Source: Protula sp. h YS-2021 (taxonomy: Eukaryota > Annelida > Polychaeta > Sabellida > Serpulidae). From it: 64,000 bases of DNA. The stretch lies in NCBI GenBank assembly GCA_949752745.1, contig OX457026.1, positions 35,765,911 through 35,829,910 of the forward strand, read 5' to 3'. Under the pieces are notes generated by a model, which worked only from the letters and a program-made list of their open reading frames with translations, was not told the origin of the DNA and searched no databases. This document shows positions 20,871 to 33,993 of this stretch, one piece after another. Made by a program: the position numbers and the translations under genes. The first letter of the stretch is position 1. Each line of letters opens with the position of its first letter.

Positions 20871-22548
20871 AACGGCGTTGTTTTAGAAAGGGTGCATCAC
20901 ATAAATGGCCCAATTATAAATTATGGCGCACAAGTTTTATGGTCAGATAACAATTTTTTACTGAGAAAAATATGTGTTTTCTTGAGATCAGGATATCTAA
21001 TCCCTCATTATCGCCCAACAACAACATTGAATCCACAGTTGTAAAAACAACGCTTTACTCTAGTTTGGGAGTTTCGCTGAGGTCAAAAATAATGCGCCAG
21101 GGCAGTTCTCAGTGTGCTTTTACAGAAAAGGCCTGCCAGTTCGAGCCTCGGTGTCCTTGAACGTGCGCCGAAAGATCCAGAGCCTCGAAAATTGAGATTA
21201 ATGGCCATTTCTATTGCGGGAACTCTGACCCTTTCTGTCCTAGGAAGATAGAAAGGGTCCGCTGGGACTATTTAATAGCCAATATGTGAACTTGTTTCTG
21301 GCAAAATGGAAATTTGTTGAATTTTGCCAGTTTTTTAGGTGGGGCCTATAGGTTTGGGGTGACCGTCCGTCATCACTTTTTTGTACACGCCGTATTTCCG
21401 GTTCCTTTAGTCGTAAAGAATTGATAGTTAGCTTAAATAAAAAGTCTCGACCTGTAGATGTGCCTTTTGGTATTTTTGGTCAGATTCTATGAAAACTTGT
21501 GGGTTTTTGAATTTTGCACAACATCGCCACAGAGGTGGCTCAGTGCGAGCGTAGTTGACTTGCATATCGTTTGATAGTGAGGATTTGATTTGAGGATCTT
21601 AGGGCTAGCTCTAAAGCTGGCATCTTTTAAATCAACATAAATCGTTTGCAAACCCTTTTGTTTAAACAAAATATTTCAGATCACACGCTTATCAGTGCAC
21701 ATGAGCTTCGGGGGAGAAGATGGGGGAGCGGTGGGGTGGTTAGCAATGGGCAGCATGCTACGAGAGGGCCAGTGTCGGTAGCAAAAAATACTCCGGTGTT
21801 AGTCAGGCATATCTATACCCCGTGCGCTTGGGTTTCAGCGTATCATTTACCAACATCGCATTCAAGTTAGTTACTGCGATATCATACAGTGCGGACTCGA
21901 GAGGCAGCACATTGATATTGTCAAATGTAAATGTACTTAGAAATTTATCACAAAAGGGCGTTATATGTCTTACAAAAGGTCAGCAATAAAGTGTTAAAAG
22001 TGCGGTACTTCTTTCTTTTTTTCTGCTTTCATTTTTCGATGTTCTTTGAAATAAAAAAAATTAATTTCTAAGTATTTTTCCAGCCCTTCATAACAATAAC
22101 ATCCAAATAGACATAGATGTAATACAATACGTTTCGCATTCTCGTTGAGCTGTTTATGGGTATATTTTGTTGGTGAAAAATCACTTTAAAGGCGTTTTTT
22201 GGTTTGTCTTTACCCATGAGAAGCTTTGTTGTCGTGAATTTACACTCGGACTTTCAAATATCGGATCATAAAAGTGAGGATTTTCAAACTCGACCGTTTG
22301 CATTTAGTTATTCTTACCGTCAAGTGCTATAAAATTGGAATTTTTTGCAAAAATGCCCGCCCTCCTTTCATATACGCTGTAGTCTTAATGATTATTTGGT
22401 TTTAACATGTAGAGGCGCCCAGCAAGTGTTGTTAGAGCAGGTGAGGTGAATAACGCTTCTTGTCGTGTATGTTATTTTGTTTCATTGAATTGATAAATAT
22501 GAATAAACCTTTGCTATGATTTTGGTTTCTGCAATTTCTACAGGCATA

Positions 22549-25500
22549 ATGGCTTTAGAGGAGTTAGAAAGGCGGCTCGACGAATCTATGCAAAGTTTGA
22601 GAGAGGAAAACAAGTTTTTGATTGACCTCTTACAGTCTCGTCAGGCTCAGTTCTATGATTCTGTGCGCAGTTACCCCGATCTCGAGCGCACCAATTATGG
22701 ACAGCTAGCTACTTCTCAGGATGAACCAGTATTGACTGTTCGATCGAGATCTCCAGAAGTACTTGGGATATCTCAACCAAGAAGTTCGAAATTAGCCAGG
22801 CAAAAACTGTCATCTTGTCGAAAAGAGGGAAGCAGTGAAGATGACAAAAGTGATGACGCCATGTTAAGAGCTGACTTAAGTGATCCGATGCAACACGAAT
22901 TGTCCCTATCTAATAGCCTTCTTCCTGGTAAGCTATCCTATTACGTGTGTTGAATTCGGTTGTTTTCGTGTTGTAAGTAGCGAGTTCGATATCGTTGTCT
23001 TGTCAGGGGCCTTCCATAAAGTACGTGCGCAAAATTTTGTCAATTTTTGACACACCCCTCCCCCTGTAAGCAGTCCGTACTCACTGGCCTAGACTCCCGC
23101 CTCCCCCTGTTCGTAAGTACGCAGTATGTTGTACTATACTTAAAAAATATCTATTTTGTTTTAAGGACTATAATGCCAATTAATCAGTGACAAAGTTGAA
23201 AATTTTACATGCCAACATACATTAAAATGTGAATAAAATAGCCATTGCACTCAAAAAGAGTATAATATTTAGTTTGTAAATCAATGTATTAGGTTGTTTA
23301 AATACATAAAAGTATGTTTGAGATATGTTTAAAGAAATGCTTTCGTACGCAGCAGCCCGAACCCCCCTCCGTACGCACTGACCGTGACCCCTGCCTCCTC
23401 TGTGTTTGTACTTTATGGATGACCCCTGAATTAAATTGATTGCTGTTAACTTGTCTTGCTGATTCGCTGTTAAGATTTTTTCTTGAAAAAAATTATTCCT
23501 ACCCCAAATACTTGCGGAAAGGTTTTGTTCCAGAAACCAAAAAAAAAAAAAAAAAATAGAAAAAAGAAAGAAAAACAAACAAACAAACAAAATCTGTTCA
23601 GTTGCATTTATGTTTTTTCAGAATCACCGGCCGGAACAGCTCCAAAGTCGATTCTCAAACACAGGGAAATTATCGATCATCATGTGAAAGTGCAGTCGAA
23701 GTACGATCACGGCCCTGATTGGATGTCGCAGCAAAGGTCAAGGCTGAACTACTCGTATGATGACGCTCTCCAAGACCAGCTGCCTGATATGCCAGCTACA
23801 GACAGGTTTTTTTTTATGTTTAAATATGAGAAAAAATTTTAAATAACTTGATCATTAGAGGAAACGGGATTCTGCTTCAAAGTGTTGAGCAGTGCTGCAA
23901 AAATTTCGAACTGTTCTTAAATGAATCCAGTAAAAAGCGGGTCCAAGCGTAAAAAGTCTTTGAAAACAGCTTGTTTAAAAGGAGTTCAGCCAGAATCCGG
24001 GTATAATAGCATGCAGTGATGAAACATGCAGTCGAGCAAGATGGCAACCTCTTGTAACATATACGTTTTGAAATTAGAGAAAAAAGTATATATATTTTTA
24101 AGATATTTGTGAGTTTATTTTTTACACTAAGTATGAGAATGACGACAAATCTTTACAGCACTGATTCAAATGACGTCACTGTGCCAAAGGTGTCTGATGT
24201 TGATGCTAACGCTGAGCGATATTTGGAACACTTGCAAACTCAGCGTAAGGTATGGTGCATTCGCCATCACAGAGTAAAGTTATATAGAACTATTCGCCGA
24301 AGAGCATTTTTGAGCAGGAGCTAAAAATTAAGATTTCAGTCATATACTTTTTTACCAACGAAATTATGTATTAAAATTGGGGTTCGCAATGGATGACGAA
24401 AATACGGTCACCGCCGGAAACTGTCGGTGCTCAAAACCGGCACATTGATTATTTCGATTCGTTGAGGAACAACAAATATTTATGACTGATCATTTCAAAG
24501 GAGTTTGGCTTGCAGCCGCCCATGGTTCATTTAACTAGCATTCAAATACTGTGGAATACTTTGTTTATCACCTTATTATGCACGTTGTAAGAAAACTAGA
24601 AGTGAGCCACATCTGAACCTGTTTTTGCAGCCACTTGTCAGATTGAGAAATCGAATACACTGAATAAACAACGGTGGGCTGTAGCAAAATATTCCAGGAT
24701 AAATAATAAGATAATCTAAGGTCATGAATCTAGGAGTTGGGAACGTGAAGAGAGATTATGTCAGGAGCAGAGCAGGGATGTTTTCTCATTTTCCCACGCA
24801 GGTCCTCCGTCAAAAAAAAAACAAAAAAAACAGTCGTCACTGTCACTCCACTTGGACGACTTATCATAAGCTTTCTCTCAGTCATTATATTCGCCCCCAG
24901 TCTAACACAACGATGCCAAAAAGGTTGAAGACCCAATCAGGACTTTCTGAAAAAGACCTCGTAGAGGTCCTACCATGGGTAAAGGTAGAAGCAGTTGTGT
25001 GTGTAGGGGTGGGGGGCGAGTTTATACGAAATTTTCAGGTGTAGATTGAAATCTGGAGTCGCGCCAGCACACACCAGTCTCGGACTTAACACCACAAATG
25101 TCGTTGACCGCGGTCACCGACGGAAACCGAAACCGAAATTTTTCTAACATTGCGAACTCTAATTAAAATGACAACTATAATATGAATAGCGAAGTTATAT
25201 TAATTTTGAACGCGCAGTACTAAGAACAGAGTATCAGACTGCAGTCTAATATGTATGGCTTTAAAGGTATGACAAGCTAAAACATAAATTCTCAAGGTGA
25301 TAATGATAATGGCAGATTAACGAGCAGCTGCGAGAGCTGGAAAGATTAAGCGAAGAGCGGCTTCTTGCGGACAGTGGCAATGATAGACAGAAGGCTGGAG
25401 TCGTCCGGACCTTGTCTCAGCGGCAAAAGAATGTGCTGTTTGATGTCAATGATCCTGATCCAGAAACGCTTGAAGAAACCATGAAGGTTGGGGCGATATT

Positions 25501-28500
25501 CTTGTCCAAATGAAAAGGACAAATTCAATCCGGGGGGCATTTTAGGTTTTAGAATGACATTAATTATATAATGGTGATAACTGAGCCAATATTGATTAAA
25601 TTTTTTTTTATATCTTATTAAACATATTTTGTCTTCTGGTATGTGTCTGAGCCAAAATTCGGTATTTTTGTCAACGTTTGATTATGATAATAATAGTTGA
25701 CGTGCATTTTGAGTTCTTTCTTCTCGTATCGAGTGAAGACGTCCAGTGGTTAAATATCATGACACCAGTATTCATTCATATCTTCTGAACTGGGGGTGGG
25801 GATGAATTAGTTGATATTTTAAAGAAACATTGTCTCTATTTTAAGAAATACAGAGAGTTATTTTTCTATGGTATTTTTTATCATATTCTTTTCAACAGCG
25901 GTACAGACCGGGCGGGGCTGCAGGCCTGAAGCGCTTCAACTATAAGTCTGACGTAGGCGCCTCACGGCAGGGCAGACCGTTACTAGGCTACGACTGGATC
26001 GCCGGCGTGCTGGAGAACGAAGGCCTGTGGGACCAGTCCGAGGAACTCTTCCAGGGAATATCCGAGTTCCGGAAAAACAACAAAGAAGAGTGCGTCGGAA
26101 AAGGCGCCGTATTTGAGTAAGATATTATAAAATATCTGTAAAGTGTTTACTTAAATGTTTGAAAGTCTTGATTTATCTCGTCGCCAAATTTGAAATTTTC
26201 ACGAACAGAAGGTTCCATGGGGCAAAATATCGATTTTATTTCAGAATTATTATTATTATTATTTTTATTTTTTATTTTTTTTGTCAGTTCCATTATTAAC
26301 TTCGTGCAGACAATTCATTACTAATGGATTAATTCTGAGAGAGGTCAGATGGAAGCCGTAGCCGTAACTTTGGAAACTGCAGTTTGTTCAGATGTTATAA
26401 GATTGAGAAATATTAAGGCAGTTTGATTTTATTTGGTGAATTTATTAATTTTACAAAGGTCCCATGTGGAATACACGAATACAGTACTATTCTCTGTACT
26501 TAAATACTTTGTCACCTGCAACAGTAGTAGTAATCGCTCAAAAATAGCAAGCGCACTGTAACCAGTCGTTATGTTTCCCTTTGCAGGCATTCATTAGACT
26601 TGACTCGCCCCATATCTCCAGAGATTGAAGATCCCGGACATACGTGTAGGTGCCTCTAATTTTAAGTATCCCAAATGCCCAGTGATGTGTCATTCAAGTT
26701 CGCCTTTTCTGCTCTTAAGAAAAAATGAAGAATTTTTAATTTTCAGAATATTTTATCTTATTGTTACTTTTCACTTCTATTATAAAACGCACCGCGTGAA
26801 AGATTCCCTCTCGTGTATAGAAATAATCAGTGTTTTTTTTTTTTTTTTTTTTGTTCTCTAATCGCTTACAAAGATTAGCTAACCACATTCACACGAGAGT
26901 CAGAGATAAGCCGATATGACACTGGCGAATGTGACAGAACCCTCGTTACGCTTGGTAACGTAAATTGCTACGTGACACACGGGCAACAACACTGACCTGT
27001 AAAGTATCGAAGAGGGAAAATTATTATTTTCCATGTGTTTGTCTTTCTAGGCGTTATATTTTGTGTTTTTGTTAGAAAGCGATAGATTGTGGGTCTGACA
27101 TGCTTGGTATTGGATTGAGATGCTTGTAAAAAGCCAGTGAACTCACTGCTGGGTCTGTTCATTCACAACACTCGATCCCCATGATCTATCCCAAAATCGA
27201 TGTTCTGAGAGGGTCTGGTTGCGCTTATCTCAGGGACAATATAGAGAGTATCCTTCTAAGCATTTTTTGATGTTAAATGTGTTATTCTTCTGAATTTCAG
27301 GTATCCATGGTTTTAATGTTAATGAACGTTTGTTTACGGAGGCCATAAATATAGACGATGAGGGAAAAAGCATATGCCCTGTTTGCCTTATTACCAGGAA
27401 AGAACCCACTGCCCAAGACCCGGCCTTTGTTCGGTAAGAATCACCTCAAGGATACATGTGAACTTTTGATGTTTTTGTTGCGAGTGGTGGAAAATGTGAA
27501 AAAAAAAGGAATTGAACAGGATGTTGTAACGAGGTCATCGAGTATATCGGTACGTCATTTTAAAACTGGTGACGATGTTGATACTGAAATAAGGACTCTT
27601 AAAGTAAACAAATGTCTTCTGGAGAATAATAATCGGATTCGCAGCGACTGTATCCTTAAAAACATGTGATATATGAATTGATCTTAATCTTGCATTGTTT
27701 GTGATGTATCAGTGTCAGTATACCCAAGTCGACAGTGGAGAATGCGTACAAAATAAAACCGCACACAAGAAAGAGCTATGAACCGTCCGACTCCATGGCA
27801 CTTTCACATGTAAGTGTTGTTGGGGTATAAAGCGTAAACATGTAAGTTTTGTTGGGGTATAAAGCGTAAACCAATCCACGATCATACACGCAGACCCTGG
27901 ATATTGAAGATTCGTTTTGACAGTACATCTAATTTGATAATATTTAGGCTCCCTCAAAGGACGTGCTTTTTATGTGTGTTTATTTATTTTTTTTGTGTCA
28001 TGCCCTAGTTCTGTATCACCAAAACCTGACGTACACTTTCTCTTGTTAAAACGCAAATAATGGGGCAATGTAAATGTTCTGTGTTTCATATCAGACACTG
28101 GGTGTAGCGAAACTTAGTGTGACCTTCAGTATAAGTAAAGCAATGAGTTTTGGTACTTATATTTTTTTCAAAATACACATATATAGTCAATTCTGATATC
28201 GAGCTGTTCGCGAAATGGAGTAAAATTAACTGCATTGTGAAACAGCTCAATCTGCCGCGAAGTGGAATATGAATGTTATTTCAAATAAAAAATGTTAGCA
28301 AAGGAAGGATGGGTGAGGGAGGGGTACTACAAGAGCACTTTAGGTTTGAATGGGTGCTGATTGGGTCGTTATTGTGACGTGAAGAATTGTGACGTCATGT
28401 GTGATTGACAGCACTGTCTGGCGGGCTGGAAGAGCACGAAGCCATCGACCTTGCCCACAGCGCGGACCTTAGACATCAAGGACAAGGTCATGAATAAGGA

Positions 28501-29096
28501 AACCACGGTACAGTCATTTCACGATTTCTGCCCTCTATTGAAAAGCACAGTACCAGTCTCGTTCTATGGCAATGGGGCTGCTATGAAGGGTGTTGGGATA
28601 ATTTTTTATTAGAGCTTGTTATACTGTCATGAAGAACCTTGTGTTATTTTTGTTCTTGTGCGCGGCATAATAATCATGTCTAAATTTCAATGCCCAGATG
28701 TATGATTTTGCCCATTAGAAGGGCCGCATTGGTTCTAGGGAGGGTTATGTGACATTTAGTATAATAGGGGAAATTTTGCTTCATTTTCTTAAAGAAAATG
28801 ACATGCAGGAGTTTTCAGACACAGTTGCCACTATTGAATGGCACGCATACAACAAACGCATTGCTTATATATTGTGTTGTGAATGTTTTTGACAGACGTA
28901 CGATGAGGCGCGGCAGGTGGCGGAGAGCTTCAGCCGCATGGGCCGTCTGCTCACCACCAAAGACGTGCCAAAAGAGCGACTCACGAAGAGGCTGCTGGAC
29001 GCCAATACCTCGTTCAGATATGAAATGGAGACAATTGAGAAACTGGCGGGTCTTAACACGGATCTTTATAGAATTGCCCCCGTAGGAAAAGCCTAG
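22549..29096 (+). CDS. MIIP: Migration and invasion inhibitory protein
   Basis: Ten coding exons (22549-22927, 23622-23805, 24159-24249, 25316-25486, 25899-26116, 26587-26645, 27301-27433, 27713-27809, 28412-28507, 28896-29096) keep phase throughout and give 542 residues; human MIIP has 388. The N-terminus is a short coiled coil (EELERRLDESMQSLREENKF). A TPKSILK-like peptide lies in exon 2. Exon 5 carries the family signature LGYDWIAG (about 304-311) followed by EEC. Exons 6-7 hold a cysteine-rich segment around CIHGFNVNERLF and CPVC. Exons 7-8 give RVSIPKSTVE and TRKSYEPSDS, and exon 9 gives HCLAGW; all align with the vertebrate C-terminal half from memory. In mammals MIIP binds IGFBP2 and restrains migration. 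That role is only inferred here. ATG 22549 was chosen because an acceptor (CTACAG) sits just upstream and the coiled coil starts there. An upstream non-coding exon probably ends at 22439. Confidence 0.88.
23004..23428. mobile_element. MITE with CAGGGGCC termini in MIIP intron 1
   Basis: The left terminus is CAGGGGCCTTCCATAAAGTAC (23004-23024). The right terminus (23408-23428) is its inverted complement with about three mismatches. Internal ends are C-rich with GTACGCA motifs. There is no ORF. CAGGGG ends suggest a hAT-type non-autonomous element. An 8-bp target duplication was not evident. Confidence 0.65.
27807..27870 (+). repeat. 32-bp tandem duplication of the MIIP exon 8 splice donor
   Basis: Two adjacent 32-bp copies (27807-27838 and 27839-27870) differ at one position. 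Each contains CATGTAAGT, so the 5' splice site at 27810 has an almost identical copy at 27842. Using the second donor would add 32 nt and shift the frame. Confidence 0.85.
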
Positions 29097-29189
29097 AGGA
29101 GAAAACGTCATCCGTCTACATTGCATCATGCATGTTTAAGTTATTAAGTCAACCTCCCCCCCCCCCCCCCCAAAAAAAAAAAGTAAAAC

Positions 29190-29195
29190 AATAAA
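29190..29195 (+). terminator. Possible MIIP polyadenylation signal
   Basis: AATAAA lies 94 nt after the TAG stop, in an A-rich stretch holding several overlapping AATAAA-like hexamers (29190-29215). The low-complexity setting makes the exact signal uncertain. Confidence 0.5.
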
Positions 29196-29215
29196 TAAAA
29201 ATAAGTAATAAATTA

Positions 29216-32200
29216 AAACAAAAAAAAAAGAAAAAAAGATAGACACCAGTGTGCGAAATCAACCCTCGATCGAAGCTGAAATGGCCCGAGTTAGTTTGAG
29301 ATGACCCGAAAAAATAATGAGATTAATTCATAAGCTTCAGAAATCAATAACACACTAAAATGTTTTATTTCCCCTCTTCGTTCTCTTCTAACCAGAAACA
29401 GTGATTCTGAGTAACTAGGAACTGAAGGTAGAGTGGTTAAAATGTCCGTAAAACATACCACCAGCTACCTAGACACTCATCGAGTACACGTTGACGTTTC
29501 GAAAGTTTCTCACACATGACTCAAAATTCTCATGTTTTGGTTAAGTTTTTGATTACAAGATGCGTAAGACGTACACATATAAAAGGGGTTGAAATCTCAA
29601 AAGTTTTGCGTCATGAGAGTTAACCAAAATCTAATCAACCCGGTGGGTCATGCCTAAAAAAAATTGACATCAAGATCCAGCAACATTTGGTGTGGCGGAA
29701 GACGCATATCACCCACACATACGGCACTGTTGAAAGTAAACATTGAAAGTAAAGACCAGCGGTGACCTTAAAAGCCAGGCTCAAGGTCATCAAAATCTGA
29801 TAAGGTCCAGAGGTCACCCATATGAATACGTTTTAAAATGCGTTTCCAAACATTGCCAGAATCTTGTTGACAAGGCCAACAAAACCAAGTCTTGTAAACA
29901 TTTTCGTTTTGCTGAAATAAATTAATAGCTCAAAATTGCTAAACGGCCAACCGGGTCTTTTGGATTTAAGATGAGATGGTCCAGGTCAGTTTTTTGGACC
30001 ACCGTTAATTTCGCACACTGATCAGACAACGGATGATCAAACTTGCGAAAATATAATCTGTATATAATAAATGTGATAATGTTCATCGTGAAAAAGATCC
30101 GTAGTGTGGAATCAGAGAGTCTGTAGTTTTTGTTTACTAGAGTGAAGACGTTAGTTTATAGTGTTTTGGTTAATCGTTAAGTTGAACGAGATAAATATAG
30201 GCATGAAAGTTATTTTTCTGTTGTATGATTTTTCCTTTCGCGTGCTCCTCAAAAGGGTTTGGATGAATTATTTCGCTGATCGACATGTTTTTATCAGGTT
30301 TTCGTCTGAAGAGAAAATTTTTATCTTTCCGGGTGATCCGCGCTTAAACGCACAGGTTTTGCATTGTCAGGAACTTTTTTAACACTGATACCTTGTGTAA
30401 CTCTGTGCCAAAATTTGTTGACTTGATGAGAAAATGTCTGTCCATCCTTATACTTACACCTATTACGTTTACACTGTTATAAATGCCATCTAGAATTGCT
30501 AACCTAAATCGGTTATGGGAAGTACGCCCCAACATCAAGGCTATGATAAACACATAATTTAAATAAACAAGGCACTTTCGCATCTTAGCTAGGTGTGTCA
30601 CAATGAATACAACTAAAGCAAAGTTGGAATTCGTTGCCGAGATCAAAATTAAACTTGAAAATACAGAAAATAAAAATAAAATGAAAATGTCGGCAAATTG
30701 TATGCCAAATTTTATAAACAGCGCAGTGCAGATTGAAGTTATTTTGTTTTCATTTGAACATTTTCCTTGGTAGTCTTGTTACTCTGAGGGCCCCTGGGCA
30801 CTGTCGCTGGATGGACTTGTTACTACTACTACTACTACTACTACTACTATTAGTATTAGTATTATTTTTATTATTATTATCATTTCTGGTTGTTGAGCCC
30901 GTCCTAACTAAAGCTTTTTCAAAAGGTTATTTCTGTGTTATTTTTCCAAACTTGGGGGTTTTGTGAATTAGCATTACATTAAAGTATAGTAGAATGAAGA
31001 AAGAAAGTGTGTGATAAAAATTTCTCTTTGTATAATTTCAATTTCGCGAGGAAATGTCTCATGTGGTATGCACTGTGATAAATTTATTGTCAAAATAAAA
31101 TCTTTGTAAAAACTACTTGTTACTTGGTACTTCTTTCTTGGTGTGTTTTTCAAATTAATAAACTCAGGATAATTTTATCAATCATTACCTTAATGAGCGT
31201 CTCGGAAGACTTCTTGGCTTTGCCATAAGAACGGATTGAGAAACTAAATTGTGAAGGGATACGGGGCTTCAAAACATTTTGCGTGCAAAATTATAACTTC
31301 TCCTAAATCGAAGAATACAATTTATGTACGTTGCTAACACACATATTTATGTATGAATTCATTTCTTGCAAGACCGCTGTATCACACTTGAGCAATGGGT
31401 ACGTTTACAATAATCTGAAGAGAATATTAAAATTAAAGTACCCGTGAGATACAGCGAACGCCTGCACGCGCTCATCAGGGGTCCGATAATGAAAAAATAT
31501 ACACTGTCGGTCGAATTGCTAACTTCTTGTTCTTCAACAGTTATTTAACACTTGATAAGACGAAGTCTTGCAAAGAGTTACATGCTTTGGTATTGGGGGA
31601 CCCGTGATATTTTCATCGTTTTTTTTTTTCTTTACATTTTGCCCGTCATTTTGTCATCACAACTCGTCAGAAACTACTGGTCAGGTTGACACCAAACTTT
31701 CGCAGTATATAGAACTTGACGTAAACTAGTTCTTTCAATAGTTTTATTTATTATGAAGGTTGTTTTCAAGGCAAATCAATACGCAAAGACAGGGTGATTT
31801 TTCTTTCTTCTACACTGGGCAAAAGGCTGTTACCTCACAGCTGAGGCCTGCTGTAAACAGAGTGGAAGCTTTGGCGCATTGCTTAAAATAAATACATGTG
31901 TGTGCATGTAATAAAGCTCGAGATCAGTTGAACTTGTGTGCAGCGGAGCACGATAAAAAATGATAGATTTTAAATTTAATAGCGTGCATTTCTGTGTGCA
32001 TTTTAATGCATCATTATATATAAAAAAGATATATAAATCATTAATTGTCATAAAGCTTTCGATGCAGTTTTTGGATGCTACTCATCGAATTTGAAGTCAT
32101 AACGGTCAAAATGTAAAATAGAAGCTTCGAAAGTATTTAAAAAATCACACGCTTCAGAGTGGTTGGATGGAGGGGCGGGGGCTCTGCACCAAGCATGTTA

Positions 32201-32600
32201 AATGCACGCTTATATGCAGGCCAGTTTTCAGCAGGATACGTGGTTGTGAAGAGTGAATCGCACTAAATCCGAATTTAAAAAAAATAGAAATTTTAGGGGT
32301 TTTTAATTTTAATTTTGGCCAAGTGTTTACCGATTTGACTTTCGTCAAATCTTGCTCCTCGTTTGTTTTGTAATACCACTTAAAGAACAGAAAGGCTTAA
32401 CTACATACAGGGACAAAGGGTCAGCTTTTAATCAAGTAGGCCTATCTGTCACACTGGAATTAAGAGAGTTGCAGAACACTTACTAACCTATGTGGTATTA
32501 CTTCACATCAACGTACATTGTCACAAAATCTAAACTATACAGTGCCTTGTGTGTTATCCGTCTTACCATTAAAGTAATTAATGTAAAATATACACCACGA
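29216..32600. other. Intergenic spacer, MIIP to the Polinton relic
   Basis: No supported gene or structured repeat. A (TAC)n/(TTA)n trinucleotide run at 30821-30880 gives a spurious poly-leucine ORF. Several AATAAA hexamers occur, but no open frame leads into them. Confidence 0.5.
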
Positions 32601-32623
32601 TTTAGTCAATTTGATTATCAATC

Positions 32624-33069
32624 ATGAACACGAAGCAGATAGATGCCATGTTGACACATGACGTCATGAAGAAAGATTTATTCCACGGAGTGTTTCCTAT
32701 GGATCAATTGCCAGCAATAGAGCAAGCAGCCTATGTCATCAACAACGCCAACAGCCCTGATGAACCTGGTGAACACTGTTTTGCCGTGTACTTTGATTAA
32801 GTTGTGAAATATTTTGACTCTTGACTTGCACCTATAGATATTCGTTTAGAAAAGTTTTAAAATAATAAGTGTGTGATTTAAGTGTGTGTGATTTAATACC
32901 ATTGCAACAACTCCTTTCCAATACTTGTGGTTTTTATTGCGTGTATTATATATTACATAGAGCTCGAAATCATAGCATGCTTGACATTATAGATATATTA
33001 AACAGAAGTGATGGTCATTTTGTAGTCAAAGACTTTGTCCATAGACATTATAAACCATTGTTCTATTAA
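32624..33069 (+). pseudogene. Polinton/Maverick adenovirus-type cysteine protease, decayed
   Basis: The first part (32624-32800) shows HGVFPMDQLP and PGEHCFAVYFD, the N-terminal and catalytic-His region of the adenain-like protease of Polintons. An in-frame stop follows at 32798. Further protease-like sequence is in other frames (KYFDS, the expected Asp region). The last part (about 32890-33069) has NTCGFYCVYY with the catalytic Cys, and ends normally. Order and spacing fit a full-length gene broken by at least two frame changes. In intact elements this protease matures the capsid proteins. It converges on minus-strand ORFs across a repeat-bearing gap. Confidence 0.85.
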
Positions 33070-33204
33070 ACTTGTTTTAGGTTTAAATTTATAGCTAAGT
33101 TTTTTAATCTGTAGTTATATTTGGTGATATATGTATCTGAATGTGCATTTATAAATGGTTACTGCTACACTATCATACTCATGTCATATCATTCTAATGT
33201 GTCA

Positions 33205-33340
33205 CTGGCGCGGTGTTAATTCATCCGTAAACATTTTCATTTAAATAGAGGGTCCCTTGGGAGGTCTTAACTCACCCGTAAATGCCTTTTCATTCTTAAG
33301 GGGAGTCCCTGGCGAGGTGCTAACTCACCCGTAAACTATG
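33205..33340. repeat. Three ~52-bp repeats between convergent Polinton genes
   Basis: The block GGTCCCT..GGCGAGGTGCTAACTCACCCGTAAA, or a close variant, ends at about 33231, 33282 and 33335, giving a period of 51-53 bp. It lies between the protease stop and the end of the minus-strand ORFs. Function is unknown; spacer repeats or a 3'-end or packaging signal are conceivable. Confidence 0.7.
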
Positions 33341-33462
33341 TACATCCTATATTGTCATGTATTGTAGTGGAGTATTGTAACAAATCACAACTATTTACAA
33401 TTATTGGGAACGAAATAAAATGCAATTAATTATTGAGAACAAAATTTCAACTACATATTATG

Positions 33463-33920
33463 CTAGTACATGCAACATATTAGCCCACTCACAACAGCTT
33501 TAATTGATGAAGTATCACAAATGCTACCACCTCGTTTATAAATACTATGAAAACTGACATAACATTGATCCAACCAAATTAGTTTTACGTTGATATAGTT
33601 TGATAGTGTCAGTTCATTCAAACTTTTCATAGTCTTCATCAAAGTCCACATATCAGGAGTCAAGTCCATACTTTTTAACCACATATCAGTTGAACATGTC
33701 CATTTGGTTCAAAGCTAAGTTTCGAGTTCTTGCCAAGTATCACAAGCTTGACTCTGTTCTGCACTGACGGTGATGAAATCATAGCATTCGGTAAGCTCGT
33801 CATGCTGTTAAAACTGTATACACCGTTCACTTTCAGGTCTATAACTTTCACACTAAGATCTTCTAGCACTTGGAGATGAAATCCTGGTATTGGTAAAGAT
33901 TCAAAATTATCCTTTACCAC
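33463..33920 (-). pseudogene. Small Polinton-associated protein, split by a frame change
   Basis: Two overlapping minus-strand ORFs (33675-33920 and 33463-33684) read as consecutive parts of one product. The second part begins with DLTPDMWTLM, which resembles the 'TPGLW-L' signature in a widespread uncharacterised Polinton protein (recalled similarity, weak). No catalytic motif is seen. A one-base frame change near 33680 separates the parts. Function unknown. Confidence 0.5.
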
Positions 33921-33993
33921 GGCTCGATCTTCAGGAGATAGTAGCAGATTGTCAGTTCACCCAAGTGATCTAGAGAGAGTTGTATGTTTGAGT

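Noticed and set aside
30733..30966. Poly-leucine ORF resembling a signal or membrane segment
   Set aside because: The leucines come from a TAC/TTA trinucleotide run; no splice context or homologous flank is visible.
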